From Bacteroidales bacterium (GTDB lineage: Bacteria > Bacteroidota > Bacteroidia > Bacteroidales > UBA932), in NCBI GenBank assembly GCA_017476575.1, contig JAFUZO010000008.1, positions 34,260 through 98,259 of the forward strand: 64,000 bases of DNA, written 5' to 3'. This document shows, piece by piece, positions 18,617 to 26,573 of this stretch; the stretch's first letter is position 1; each line of letters opens with the position of its first letter. A program made the translations under genes and the position numbers. Under the pieces are notes generated by a model. The model did no database searches and was not told the origin of the DNA. It saw only the letters and a program-made list of their open reading frames with translations.

Positions 18617-19863
18617 TGAAAAAGTCCCTCTATATCGCACTCCTGCTGCCGGTCGTGCTCACCAGCTGCAAGGAAGACAAGTACACCGCCCGCGTGACCG
18701 GACTCCGGCTCGTGTCCGTGGACCCGAAGAACGGCTATCCGGGCGACCTGGTGACCCTCCTGGGCCGCAACTTCTCCACCGACCCGGCCGAGGACATCGT
18801 CACCATCGGCGGCGTCCGCGCCCAGGTCCTGGAGGCCTACAAGGACCGCCTCCTCCTGATCCTTCCGGAGAACGAGCCGGGCCAGTACCCGATTGCGGTC
18901 ACCGCCCCGTCCGGTTCGCTGGAGGGCCTGTCGGTGAACTACCTCAAGACCCCGGACCATGAGTACCTGGTGACGACGGTCGTCGGGCAGCAGGGCGTCC
19001 GCACGTGTGTCGACGGGGTCGGCACCGGCGCCTCGACCTACCTGCCGACCGGCATCAACAAGGCCCCCGACGGCACCCTCTGGTTCACCGACCGCGGGGG
19101 CAACCGGGTTCGCCGCATCGCCCCCGACCTCACCGTGACGACCGTCGTGGACGCCTCCGCCTCCGGCGCCGCCGTATGGCAGGGCTGCTTCGACGCGGCG
19201 GGCAACTACTGGTTCAACGACAAGGCCAACGGCACCCTCAAACGCTACAACCCCGCCGACGGCAAGACCGTCGCGGTCGCGACCGGCATGAAGTCCCCGA
19301 TGAACGTCGCCGTGGATGCGGCTGGCAACATCTACGTCCCGGCCCGCGACGAGAAGGTCGTCTACCGGTTCGACAAGGACGGCGGCAACAAGACCGTCTT
19401 CGCCGAGGTCCCGGACGGTCCGGCCTACATCACCTTCGACCCGCAGGGCAACCTGGTCTCCGGTACGCAGAACGGCTACAAGATTGTCTCCATCGCCCCG
19501 GACGGCACGCTGCGGACCATCGTCGGCGACGGCGTGAAGGGTGACGAGGCCTCCGACGGCCTGGAGGGCGACCCGCTCACCGCGACCATCGGCTCCGCCC
19601 AGGGCATCGACTTCGACTCCAAGGGCGTGATGTACTTCACGGACATGAAGTTCCACAATGTCCGGCGGCTGGTCCCGGATGCCTCCGGCGACTATGCGAA
19701 AGGCACGCTGGAGACCATCATGGGCGGCGTCAAGGGCTATGCCGACGGCAAGGGGTTGAACGTGAAGTTCAACGAGCCGGACGGCCTGCTGGTCTACGAC
19801 GACAACACCCTGTACGTCTGCGACGCGCAGAACTGTCTCATCCGCAAGGTGAACATCCGATGA
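18616..19863 (+). CDS. IPT/TIG-NHL repeat surface lipoprotein, shorter paralogue
   Basis: 415 residues; lipoprotein signal (LLPVVLTSCKEDK, Cys 16 followed by acidic residues, a surface-export type signature). There is one IPT/TIG domain at about 29-115 (SVDPKNGYPGDLVTLLGRNF; ENEPGQYPIAVTAPSGSLEG) and then an NHL beta-propeller (APDGTLWFTDRGGNRVRRIA; DDNTLYVCDAQNCLIRKVNI). It repeats the architecture of the preceding gene with two TIG domains fewer, so the pair looks like a tandem duplication. Its stop overlaps the next start by 4 nt. Confidence 0.88.
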   Translation: MKKSLYIALLLPVVLTSCKEDKYTARVTGLRLVSVDPKNGYPGDLVTLLGRNFSTDPAEDIVTIGGVRAQVLEAYKDRLLLILPENEPGQYPIAVTAPSGSLEGLSVNYLKTPDHEYLVTTVVGQQGVRTCVDGVGTGASTYLPTGINKAPDGTLWFTDRGGNRVRRIAPDLTVTTVVDASASGAAVWQGCFDAAGNYWFNDKANGTLKRYNPADGKTVAVATGMKSPMNVAVDAAGNIYVPARDEKVVYRFDKDGGNKTVFAEVPDGPAYITFDPQGNLVSGTQNGYKIVSIAPDGTLRTIVGDGVKGDEASDGLEGDPLTATIGSAQGIDFDSKGVMYFTDMKFHNVRRLVPDASGDYAKGTLETIMGGVKGYADGKGLNVKFNEPDGLLVYDDNTLYVCDAQNCLIRKVNIR

Positions 19864-20798
19864 AGAAGGCCTGGCTCCTGGCGCTGTTGCTGGCGGTCCT
19901 CCCGGGCTGCCGGCCCTCCGCCGTTCAGAAGACCCCGTTCCGCCTCCTGTTCTGGAACATCCAGAACGGGATGTGGTCCGGGCAGGGCGACCACTACGAC
20001 GCCTTCGTGGACTGGGTGAAGGCCCAGGACCCGGACGTGTGCGTCTGGTGCGAGGCCCGCACCATCTACTACACCGGGACCCGGGACAAGATGCCCGTCG
20101 AGGAGAAATACCTCGTGGAGCACTGGCCCGAACTGGCCGCCCGCTACGGACATCCGTACGTGTTCGTCGGCGGCATGCGGGACAACTACCCGCAGGTCAT
20201 CACCTCCAAGACGCCCCTGCACGGGATGGCACGGATTACGGGTGCCGAGCCCGACAGCCTGGTCTCCCACGGGGCCGGCTGGGCGCAGGTGACGGTGGCG
20301 GGCCGGACCCTCAACCTCGTCTCGCTCCACACCTGGCCGCATCCGTATGCCTACGGGGCCGCCGACCCGGCCGCTTCGAAGGCCGCCCACGGCGGCGACG
20401 CCTACCGGCGGATGGAACTTCAGTACATCATCCGGCACACCCTCGGCGGCGCTGTGGACGGGAACTGGCTCGTGATGGGCGACTTCAACTCGATTTCCCG
20501 GACCGACAACGCCTTTTACGGCCTTCCGGAGGATGATTCCAAGTTCTGGGCACAGGACTACATGCTGGAGGAGACGCCCCTTCTGGACATCATCAAGGCG
20601 CGCTATCCCGACGAGGTCATCCTGTCGACCATCGACGACACACGCTACGACTATGTCTTCTGCACCCCGGACCTGTATCCGGCCGTCACGGAGGCGCGCA
20701 TCGTCCGCGACCCTTACACCGACCCGGTCCGCGACCCCGCCACCCGTTTCTGCCACCCCTCCGACCACCTGCCTGTCCTTGTCGATTTCATGCTATGA
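19860..20798 (+). CDS. EEP-family phosphoesterase lipoprotein
   Basis: 312 residues; lipoprotein signal with Cys 17 (LLLAVLPGCRPS). The EEP motifs in order are LFWNIQN (Asn 33), WCEAR (Glu 65), SLHTW (His 157), GDFNS (Asp 208, Asn 210), RYDYVFC, and PSDHLP near the C-terminus. All expected metal and catalytic residues are kept. It overlaps its neighbours on both sides by 4 nt (ATGA), so it is translated within the operon. The reaction should be metal-dependent hydrolysis of a phosphate ester or diester outside the cytoplasm; substrate unknown. Confidence 0.85.
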   Translation: MKKAWLLALLLAVLPGCRPSAVQKTPFRLLFWNIQNGMWSGQGDHYDAFVDWVKAQDPDVCVWCEARTIYYTGTRDKMPVEEKYLVEHWPELAARYGHPYVFVGGMRDNYPQVITSKTPLHGMARITGAEPDSLVSHGAGWAQVTVAGRTLNLVSLHTWPHPYAYGAADPAASKAAHGGDAYRRMELQYIIRHTLGGAVDGNWLVMGDFNSISRTDNAFYGLPEDDSKFWAQDYMLEETPLLDIIKARYPDEVILSTIDDTRYDYVFCTPDLYPAVTEARIVRDPYTDPVRDPATRFCHPSDHLPVLVDFML

Positions 20799-21763
20799 GA
20801 AAATCCTGTCTTTTTATCCCGGCCATCCTATCCCTGGCCTTTTCCTGCGGGAAGGCGTCCCCGGAAACCCCGGCACCCGACCCCGGACCGGATGCGCCGG
20901 CCGTGGAACCGCAGCCCTCGGGGCGGTCTGCCCAGGTGACGGTGGCCACGTACAATATCCGCTGTCTCAAGAGCGAGGACACCGGCTACAAGGCCTGGTC
21001 CTGGCGGAAGGGGAACGTCTGTGCCCTCGTGGAGGACGAGGCGTTCGGCGTGGTCGGCTTCCAGGAGGTAAGCGAAGGGATGGTGAAAGACCTTACGGAC
21101 GGCCTTCCCGCATATGACTTCCATCTCGTCGGGCGGGAAGACGGCGTCTCCAAGGGAGAGTCTGTCGGCATCGTCTGGCGGAAGGATGCGTTCCGGGCGG
21201 TCTCCAAGGGCCGTTTCTTCCTGTCGGCTACGCCGGATGTGGTGTCGAGCCCTTATCCCGGATGGACGTCGTCCGACCCCGGGCGGAACCGTGTCGTGGC
21301 CTGGGCGGTGTTGACCCACCTGGAATCGGGCGTGTCTTTCCTGGCCCTGTCCACGCACCTGGAGGTCGGAAAGACGGATGAGGTGGTCATCCGCCAGAAG
21401 TCGGCGGAACTCATCGCGGCGATGCTTCCTTCGCTGAATCCGTCGGGGCTGCCCGTCATCCTCGTCGGCGACATGAATTCGAAGCCGACGGAGACCAGCG
21501 CCGCGATATTCCGGAAGACCTTCACCGACACCTATCTCGCCGCCGAGGCGGCCGGGGTCCGGGAGGGATGGCGCGGCTCTTTCAACGGGCACAACTACAC
21601 CCCGGACGACTATCTGGACACCCAGGGGCTCCGGATCGACTACATCTATATCCGGGGAACGGTCTCGGTCGACCGCTACCGGGTCGTCGACACCCGGTAC
21701 GGCGGGTACTATCCCTCGGACCATTGCCCCGTCATGACACGATTGACCCTACAAACACAATAA
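20795..21763 (+). CDS. EEP-family phosphoesterase lipoprotein, second copy
   Basis: 322 residues; lipoprotein signal (AILSLAFSCGK, Cys 18), then a Pro/Asp-rich linker to about residue 45. EEP motifs: ATYNIRCL (Asn 54), GFQEVSE (Glu 91), STHLEVG, VGDMNSKP, RIDYIYIRG and PSDHCPVM. It is more like the classical YNIR-type EEP enzymes than the preceding gene, so the two are distant paralogues rather than a recent duplicate. The start overlaps the previous stop by 4 nt. It should be a surface or periplasmic metal-dependent phosphoesterase. Confidence 0.87.
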   Translation: MRKSCLFIPAILSLAFSCGKASPETPAPDPGPDAPAVEPQPSGRSAQVTVATYNIRCLKSEDTGYKAWSWRKGNVCALVEDEAFGVVGFQEVSEGMVKDLTDGLPAYDFHLVGREDGVSKGESVGIVWRKDAFRAVSKGRFFLSATPDVVSSPYPGWTSSDPGRNRVVAWAVLTHLESGVSFLALSTHLEVGKTDEVVIRQKSAELIAAMLPSLNPSGLPVILVGDMNSKPTETSAAIFRKTFTDTYLAAEAAGVREGWRGSFNGHNYTPDDYLDTQGLRIDYIYIRGTVSVDRYRVVDTRYGGYYPSDHCPVMTRLTLQTQ

Positions 21764-21767
21764 CACG

Positions 21768-21917
21768 ATGAAGAAGAAAGTCTATCAGGCTCCGTCGCTC
21801 CGGCGGGCACCGCTGCAGGCAGAGCGGAATTTCTGCGCCTCCCTCTACACCGATGGGGAGAATGGACTCGAAGGTTGGAACTGGGATTCCGACGAGACGG
21901 ACTGGGAACTGAAATAA
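21768..21917 (+). CDS. Small peptide (49 aa), MKKK-x-Y-x2-P-x-LR type
   Basis: 49 residues, with no signal peptide and no membrane segment. The basic N-terminus (MKKKVYQAPSLRR) is followed by NFCAS and an acidic, Trp-rich tail (WNWDSDETDWELK). It lies 4 nt after the EEP gene and 13 nt before a fimbrillin-like lipoprotein gene. A second peptide gene at 50424 shares the pattern MKKK-x-Y-x2-P-x-L-R, NF-x-A-S and a final acidic DW in the same setting before another fimbrillin-like lipoprotein. That parallel is the main evidence that it is translated. I do not recognise a named family and assign no function. Confidence 0.7.
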   Translation: MKKKVYQAPSLRRAPLQAERNFCASLYTDGENGLEGWNWDSDETDWELK

Positions 21918-21930
21918 GGAGGACGGCACC

Positions 21931-23748
21931 ATGAAGAAATATGGAATGACATTCGCAGCCCTCGCCGCCATCCTGGCCGGCTGCACCAAGGAGAACGACA
22001 CCGTGCAGGAGACTGTCCCTGCCGATGGCGTCGCTTATCTGACTGCCCGTTTTGCGCCCGAGACCAAGACGGCATTCGTGGACGGCGAGGCCCGCTATGT
22101 CTGGAAAAGCGGGGACAACCTCTCGGTCCATATCCTGAAGGAGGACGGAACGCATGCAACGACGGCCCTTACCTATACGGGTGACGATACGGATGGCGAA
22201 GCCAAGTTCTACCGGGCTCCCGAGAATACGCCGGGTACCGTGGTCGTCGGCAAGACGGGCTTTGCCGTCTATCCTGCCGTCGGGGTCTCCATGTCGGAAG
22301 ACAACCTGGTCATCGGGTTGAAAAATACCTATGGCGGCGCGACGGGCACCAATTTCTTCGTCGGGAACGTGGAGGCGCCGATGTTCGCGGCGGTCGAATC
22401 GACGACGGATATCACCCTGTCCCACCTGGGCGGCCTTCTGAAGGTGACCTACCAGAATATACCTCCGAAAGTGACCCGGATGGTGGTCAGCGCCCCTGGC
22501 TATCAGGTCTCAGGCAATATCCCCCTGGCCGCCGGTTGGAATGCCGAGGGTGTCACGGGGGAGCAGCCCTACATCCAGGCCGTGGCCGGATCCGGTTCCG
22601 TGACGTTGAATTTCGCCACGACCAAGTTGACCCATGCCCAGCGTGTCGAAGGCGTGTCCTTCTATGTCCCGCTCCCCGTCGGCCCCGGTGATGACCACAA
22701 GTACCCCGAACTGGACATCGAACTGCGTTTTGCCGACGGTACGACCGTCCCGGGCTCCGCCGTCGCCGCCAAGGACGTTCCGATCGAGCGTGCCACCGTA
22801 AAGACCCTCAAGCCCATCAAGATGAAGACCTATGCGGTGTCCACCTTGGCGAGCGGTATGGCCTATACCCTGCACAACATGGACCTGGTATCGGATGACA
22901 TGCTGGTGGTGGCTTGCGAACAGTATCATCTGCAATATGTATCGACGGCAGACGGGGCGATGGTGGGAACGGTGGACGGTTCCGGCCAGTTCCAGTATCC
23001 GTATGGCGTCTGTGTACACGACGGTAATATCCATATCGCCAACAAGGTGGGTACGGGTGTCAACGGATTGCTTACCTATAGCATGTCCGAGGAGAAGATG
23101 GTGGCAACGGCGACTGGCTTCAACCAGGCGATGCAGGTGAAGTATTTCGGGGACGATGCCTATTTGCTGGCCCGTGGAGATGGAAGCAATGCCGGCGTCA
23201 TCTACATCTACAAAGGGGGCATCGAATCTGGAACCCGTGAGGTCTATGCCGACTTCAGCGAGGTGACCCTGTCCGCCGGCAAGGCTTGGCCGGTTTCGAT
23301 GGCGCAGGACAAGGACGGCTCTCTCGTCGTATTCGTAAGCACATCGAGCGGCACCCCTAAGGAGGCATTCAAGTTGTACCGGATATCCGGGCAAGGTGCG
23401 ACCCCGGTCGCCATCTTCGGAAGCGGAACAAAGGCCACAGACTTTAACGGGATTGTCGACGGGGGCAGTGCTGCCTCGACATTTGCAGCCAATATGTGGG
23501 ATATGGTTTTCGATGCGCAATGGAATCTGTATCTGGCCAATGGAATTGTAGTCCGCAAACTGGTCCGGGGGACGGATGGCCTTGAGGACGGCACCCTCGT
23601 CACACTTTGTTCCAACGGGTATGCGGACGGAATCGGGGCCGCAGCGGCATTCAACAATCCGGCTGGACTGGCATTCAACGGCGATTACAGTATCCTGTAC
23701 ATTTCGGAGAACAGCAACAAGCGGATTCGGAAGATGGTGATTGAATAG
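21931..23748 (+). CDS. Fimbrillin-like domain plus NHL-propeller lipoprotein
   Basis: 605 residues; lipoprotein signal with Cys 17 (LAAILAGCTKEND, acidic residues after Cys). The first 290 residues or so look like a Bacteroidota fimbrillin-like (FimB/Mfa2-type) domain: ARFAPETKTAFVDG, VWKSGDNLSVHI, LSHLGGLLKVTY, VEGVSFYVPLPVG. The remainder is a beta-propeller of NHL type ending GDYSILYISENSNKRIRKMVI, like the C-terminus of the TIG-NHL genes upstream. The last part of the gene is somewhat less GC-rich than its neighbours by eye. It is the last gene of the operon and is followed by an intrinsic terminator. Confidence 0.8.
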   Translation: MKKYGMTFAALAAILAGCTKENDTVQETVPADGVAYLTARFAPETKTAFVDGEARYVWKSGDNLSVHILKEDGTHATTALTYTGDDTDGEAKFYRAPENTPGTVVVGKTGFAVYPAVGVSMSEDNLVIGLKNTYGGATGTNFFVGNVEAPMFAAVESTTDITLSHLGGLLKVTYQNIPPKVTRMVVSAPGYQVSGNIPLAAGWNAEGVTGEQPYIQAVAGSGSVTLNFATTKLTHAQRVEGVSFYVPLPVGPGDDHKYPELDIELRFADGTTVPGSAVAAKDVPIERATVKTLKPIKMKTYAVSTLASGMAYTLHNMDLVSDDMLVVACEQYHLQYVSTADGAMVGTVDGSGQFQYPYGVCVHDGNIHIANKVGTGVNGLLTYSMSEEKMVATATGFNQAMQVKYFGDDAYLLARGDGSNAGVIYIYKGGIESGTREVYADFSEVTLSAGKAWPVSMAQDKDGSLVVFVSTSSGTPKEAFKLYRISGQGATPVAIFGSGTKATDFNGIVDGGSAASTFAANMWDMVFDAQWNLYLANGIVVRKLVRGTDGLEDGTLVTLCSNGYADGIGAAAAFNNPAGLAFNGDYSILYISENSNKRIRKMVIE

Positions 23749-23775
23749 TGTCCGGACCACACTTCATAGACCTCT

Positions 23776-23803
23776 CACTCCCGGACCATGAGGCCCGGGA
23801 GTG
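23776..23803 (+). terminator. Intrinsic terminator of the second Sus-like operon
   Basis: A perfect 9-bp inverted repeat (CACTCCCGG / CCGGGAGTG) with a 10-nt loop starts 27 nt after the stop at 23748 and is followed by ATTGTTT. The T-run is short, so termination strength is uncertain. Confidence 0.65.
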
Positions 23804-24043
23804 ATTGTTTCAGTGTATCCTCCGGAGTGCATGGGGCCGGCTGCCCTGCTTTGGGAAGGCCCCCTCTCCCCCTCCTGTCCTGTTCCCACCCCCGTCCTTC
23901 CTGTTCCCTGCCCTCGTCATGCCCGGCCCGACCGGGCATCTCGTTTCCTGCCCCCGTTATGCCCATCCATTCCCGTCATGCCCGGCCCTGACCGGGCATG
24001 ACAGGGGGGTGCACGACGGGCAACCGGGTGACGACCGGGCGCG
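23804..24043. other. Non-coding spacer, pyrimidine-rich, between convergent operons
   Basis: I see no supportable gene here. The first two thirds are strongly C/T-rich on the plus strand, and the rest carries REP-like palindromes. The short open frames across it have no start signal or coding character. It separates the plus-strand operon end from the convergent recA/lipoprotein unit. Confidence 0.6.
23916..24002. repeat. REP-like palindromic repeats (two copies plus a half copy)
   Basis: Copy 2 is a perfect 11-bp inverted repeat: GTCATGCCCGG at 23975-23985 and CCGGGCATGAC at 23992-24002, loop 6 nt. Copy 1 (from 23916) has the same left arm and a right arm shortened to CCGGGCAT. A degenerate half copy (GTTATGCCC) lies near 23956. 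The unit resembles intergenic REP elements; placement between convergent genes is typical. Confidence 0.7.
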
Positions 24044-24406
24044 TCAGTACGGGCGGGAGAGGTCGGCGAAGTTGAGGTGGCCGCGCGTGTCGTAGACGAC
24101 GCCGTACGCTTCCGTGCGCAGGAACTCGCCCGAGATGGCGTCGTAGACGTCAAGGGTGAGCTGGGCGGTCTGGAAGTCCGGGCTGACGTGCCGGGTGAGG
24201 TCGGTGAAGATGTACTCCAAGTCGTTGTCGGAGAACGTGTTGTGGTGGAAGCCTTCGTAACGGACCGGGTCGATGTGGATGACGTCTCCGTTGGCATAGA
24301 GCAGGTCGGCCCTTGCATCGACGGAGAGGTCGGTGTCGACATCGCAGGAGGATGCGGCACCGACCAGGGCCAGGCATGCGGCCACGAGGTACAGGAACCG
24401 TCTCAT
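24044..24406 (-). CDS. Small lipoprotein of unknown function, downstream of recA
   Basis: 120 residues; lipoprotein signal [20 protein letters not shown] with Cys 21, then acidic DVDTD. The rest is soluble (about 25-120), beta-rich by eye, with no motif I recognise. The start shares one base with the recA stop (TGATG), so it is probably translated from the recA transcript. It has no Sus-type neighbours on its strand. Expression with recA is inferred from the overlap alone. Confidence 0.7.
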   Translation of the reverse strand: MRRFLYLVAACLALVGAASSCDVDTDLSVDARADLLYANGDVIHIDPVRYEGFHHNTFSDNDLEYIFTDLTRHVSPDFQTAQLTLDVYDAISGEFLRTEAYGVVYDTRGHLNFADLSRPY

Positions 24407-25440
24407 CAGTCGGTGACGCTCTTCATCGCCTCGCGGATCTTGGCCTCGATCTCCTCGGCAAGCTCAGGGTTGTCGACCATGAGCTGCTTGGTGGCCTCGC
24501 GTCCCTGGGCGAGCTTGCTTTCGCCGTAACTGAACCACGAACCGGATTTCTTGATGACTTCGAGTTCGACACCGAGGTCGACGATCTCGCCGCTGCGGGA
24601 GATGCCTTCTCCGAAGACGATGTCGAATTCTGCCTTCTTGAACGGCGGAGCCATCTTGTTCTTGACGACCTTGACCCGGACATGGTTGCCGAGGGCTTCG
24701 TCGCCGTCCTTGATCTGGGTGGTGCGGCGGATGTCGAGGCGGACGGAGGCGTAGAACTTGAGGGCGTTGCCGCCGGTGGTGGTCTCCGGGTTGCCGAACA
24801 TGATGCCGATCTTCTCGCGGAGTTGGTTGATGAAGATGCAGCAGGTGTTCGTCTTGGAGATGTTGGCCGTGAGCTTGCGGAGGGCCTGGGACATGAGGCG
24901 GGCCTGGAGCCCGACCTTGTTCTCGCCCATCTCGCCTTCGATCTCGGCCTTCGGGGTGAGGGCGGCGACAGAGTCGATGACGACGATGTCGATGGCGCCG
25001 CTGCGGATGAGGTTGTCAGCAATTTCGAGGGCTTGTTCGCCGTTGTCGGGCTGTGAGATGAGGAGGGTGTCGAGGTTGACGCCGAGGGCCTTGGCATAGG
25101 TCCTGTCGAAAGCGTGTTCGGCATCGATGATGGCGGCGATGCCGCCGGCTTTCTGAGCCTCTGCGATGGCATGGATGGCGAGGGTGGTCTTGCCGCTGGA
25201 CTCTGGACCGTAGATCTCGATGATCCGGCCCTTCGGATAACCGCCGATCCCGAGGGCATGGTCCAACGCGATGGAACCGCTCGGAATGACCTGCGACGCA
25301 TCCCATTGTGGCTGATCTCCCAGCTTCATGATGGTACCCTTCCCGTAATCCTTCTCGATCTTGTCGATCGTGGCCTGCAATGCCTTCAGTTTGGCGGCAT
25401 TGACATCTGCACCGGTCTTTTCTTCTACTGCTTTAGCCAT
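24406..25440 (-). CDS. recA: Recombinase RecA
   Basis: 344 residues, normal length. RecA binds single-stranded DNA, drives strand exchange in homologous recombination and triggers SOS-type autoproteolysis. Visible features are the N-terminal helix region, KGTIMKLGD, the Walker A motif GPESSGKTT (78-86), [18 protein letters not shown], Walker [25 protein letters not shown] of loop L1, and [22 protein letters not shown] covering L2. The C-terminal acidic tail is short. recX is present on the other strand about 4 kb away, beyond rlmN and a phospholipase gene, rather than directly downstream of recA. Confidence 0.98.
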   Translation of the reverse strand: MAKAVEEKTGADVNAAKLKALQATIDKIEKDYGKGTIMKLGDQPQWDASQVIPSGSIALDHALGIGGYPKGRIIEIYGPESSGKTTLAIHAIAEAQKAGGIAAIIDAEHAFDRTYAKALGVNLDTLLISQPDNGEQALEIADNLIRSGAIDIVVIDSVAALTPKAEIEGEMGENKVGLQARLMSQALRKLTANISKTNTCCIFINQLREKIGIMFGNPETTTGGNALKFYASVRLDIRRTTQIKDGDEALGNHVRVKVVKNKMAPPFKKAEFDIVFGEGISRSGEIVDLGVELEVIKKSGSWFSYGESKLAQGREATKQLMVDNPELAEEIEAKIREAMKSVTD

Positions 25441-25490
25441 AATGTTGTCATGTTTGTTGTGTTTCCCGGATGAAATATGTCCGATTGTCG

Positions 25491-25498
25491 CAAAGTTA
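25491..25498 (-). promoter_or_regulatory. Candidate recA -7 box
   Basis: On the minus strand the bases read TAACTTTG, an exact match to TAnnTTTG, about 50 nt before the recA start. No convincing TTG is seen at the proper distance upstream. An imperfect palindrome sits directly upstream at 25501-25518. Confidence 0.5.
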
Positions 25499-25522
25499 TA
25501 AAATCTCCCGGGAAATTTGTAT

Positions 25523-25530
25523 TATTTTTG
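25523..25530 (+). promoter_or_regulatory. Candidate rlmN -7 box
   Basis: The bases read TATTTTTG, an exact TAnnTTTG match, 17 nt before the rlmN ATG at 25548. No clear TTG at the expected spacing is seen; this region is shared with the divergent recA promoter. Confidence 0.5.
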
Positions 25531-25547
25531 CAGAGAAATTGCGAGCT

Positions 25548-26573
25548 ATGAAGACAAGACTCTTGGGGCTGGACCCCGCCGGACTCAAAGACATCGCCGT
25601 GGACGCCGGACTGCCGCCTTTCGCCGGCCGACAGATGGCGCAGTGGATCTATAGCCGCCGCGTGCGGACCCTCGATGCGATGACAAACCTCTCCAAGGCC
25701 GGACGGGAGCGCCTGGCGGAGCGCTATGAGGTCGGCGTGGCAACGCCGCTAGGGTCGCAGGTCTCCTCCGACGGGACCGTCAAGTACCTCTTCCCGGTCG
25801 GCGGCAACCCGGATAATGCCGTAGAGGCCGTGATGATTCCGGACCAGGAAAGGCGGACCCTCTGCGTGTCTTCCCAGGCGGGCTGCCGGATGGGCTGCAA
25901 GTTCTGCATGACCGGCCGCCAAGGTTTCCACGGCAACCTCTCTCCCGCGGACATCCTCTCCCAGCTGTTCGGCATCGCCGAGGCCGGCCGTCTGACCAAT
26001 GCCGTTTTCATGGGCATGGGAGAACCGTTGGACAACTGGGAGGCCGTCAAAGGAGCCATCGAGGTCCTGACCGCCGACTGGGGTCTGGGGTGGAGCCCCA
26101 AGCGCATCACCCTGTCGACGATCGGCGTCGTCCCGGCCCTGGAACGCTTTCTGGAGGAGAGCCGCTGCCACCTGGCGGTCAGTCTCCACAACCCTTTTCC
26201 GGAAGAGCGGCTGGAGATGATGCCCGTCCAGAAGGTCTGGCCCGCAGAAGATGTCCTGAAGCTGGTCCGTCAATACGATTTTACCGGCCAGCGCCGGGTC
26301 AGTTTCGAATACACCATGTTCGCCGGCTTCAACGACACCAAGCGCCACGCCGATGCCCTCGTCCAGCTCTTGAAGGGGCTGGAATGCCGGGTCAACCTGA
26401 TCCGGTTCCACCGCATCCCGGACTTCCCGTACGGGACCAGCTCCCAGCCGGTGATGGAGGCCTTCCGCGACCGCCTGGCCCGGGGCGGGGTCACCGCCAC
26501 CATCCGCGCCTCCCGGGGCGAAGACATCCTCGCCGCCTGCGGCATGCTGGCGGGCAAACACCATGCACCATGA
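25548..26573 (+). CDS. rlmN: Dual-specificity 23S rRNA/tRNA adenine-C2 methyltransferase RlmN
   Basis: 341 residues from MKTRLLGLDPAG; an earlier in-frame ATG lies upstream of the -7 box and is rejected. RlmN is a radical-SAM enzyme that methylates A2503 of 23S rRNA and A37 of some tRNAs. It shows the radical SAM cluster motif CRMGCKFCMTG (Cys-x3-Cys-x2-Cys), GMGEPLDNWEAV, SPKRITLSTIGVVP, LAVSLHNPF and, near the end, the substrate-side Cys in LAACGML. The stop overlaps the next start by 4 nt. Confidence 0.95.
   Translation: MKTRLLGLDPAGLKDIAVDAGLPPFAGRQMAQWIYSRRVRTLDAMTNLSKAGRERLAERYEVGVATPLGSQVSSDGTVKYLFPVGGNPDNAVEAVMIPDQERRTLCVSSQAGCRMGCKFCMTGRQGFHGNLSPADILSQLFGIAEAGRLTNAVFMGMGEPLDNWEAVKGAIEVLTADWGLGWSPKRITLSTIGVVPALERFLEESRCHLAVSLHNPFPEERLEMMPVQKVWPAEDVLKLVRQYDFTGQRRVSFEYTMFAGFNDTKRHADALVQLLKGLECRVNLIRFHRIPDFPYGTSSQPVMEAFRDRLARGGVTATIRASRGEDILAACGMLAGKHHAP

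Noticed and set aside
23788..24095. Short open frames in the spacer between the operon terminator and the small lipoprotein
   Set aside because: They consist of translated pyrimidine-rich and palindromic repeat sequence (Pro/Ser/Cys-rich) and have no start signal.
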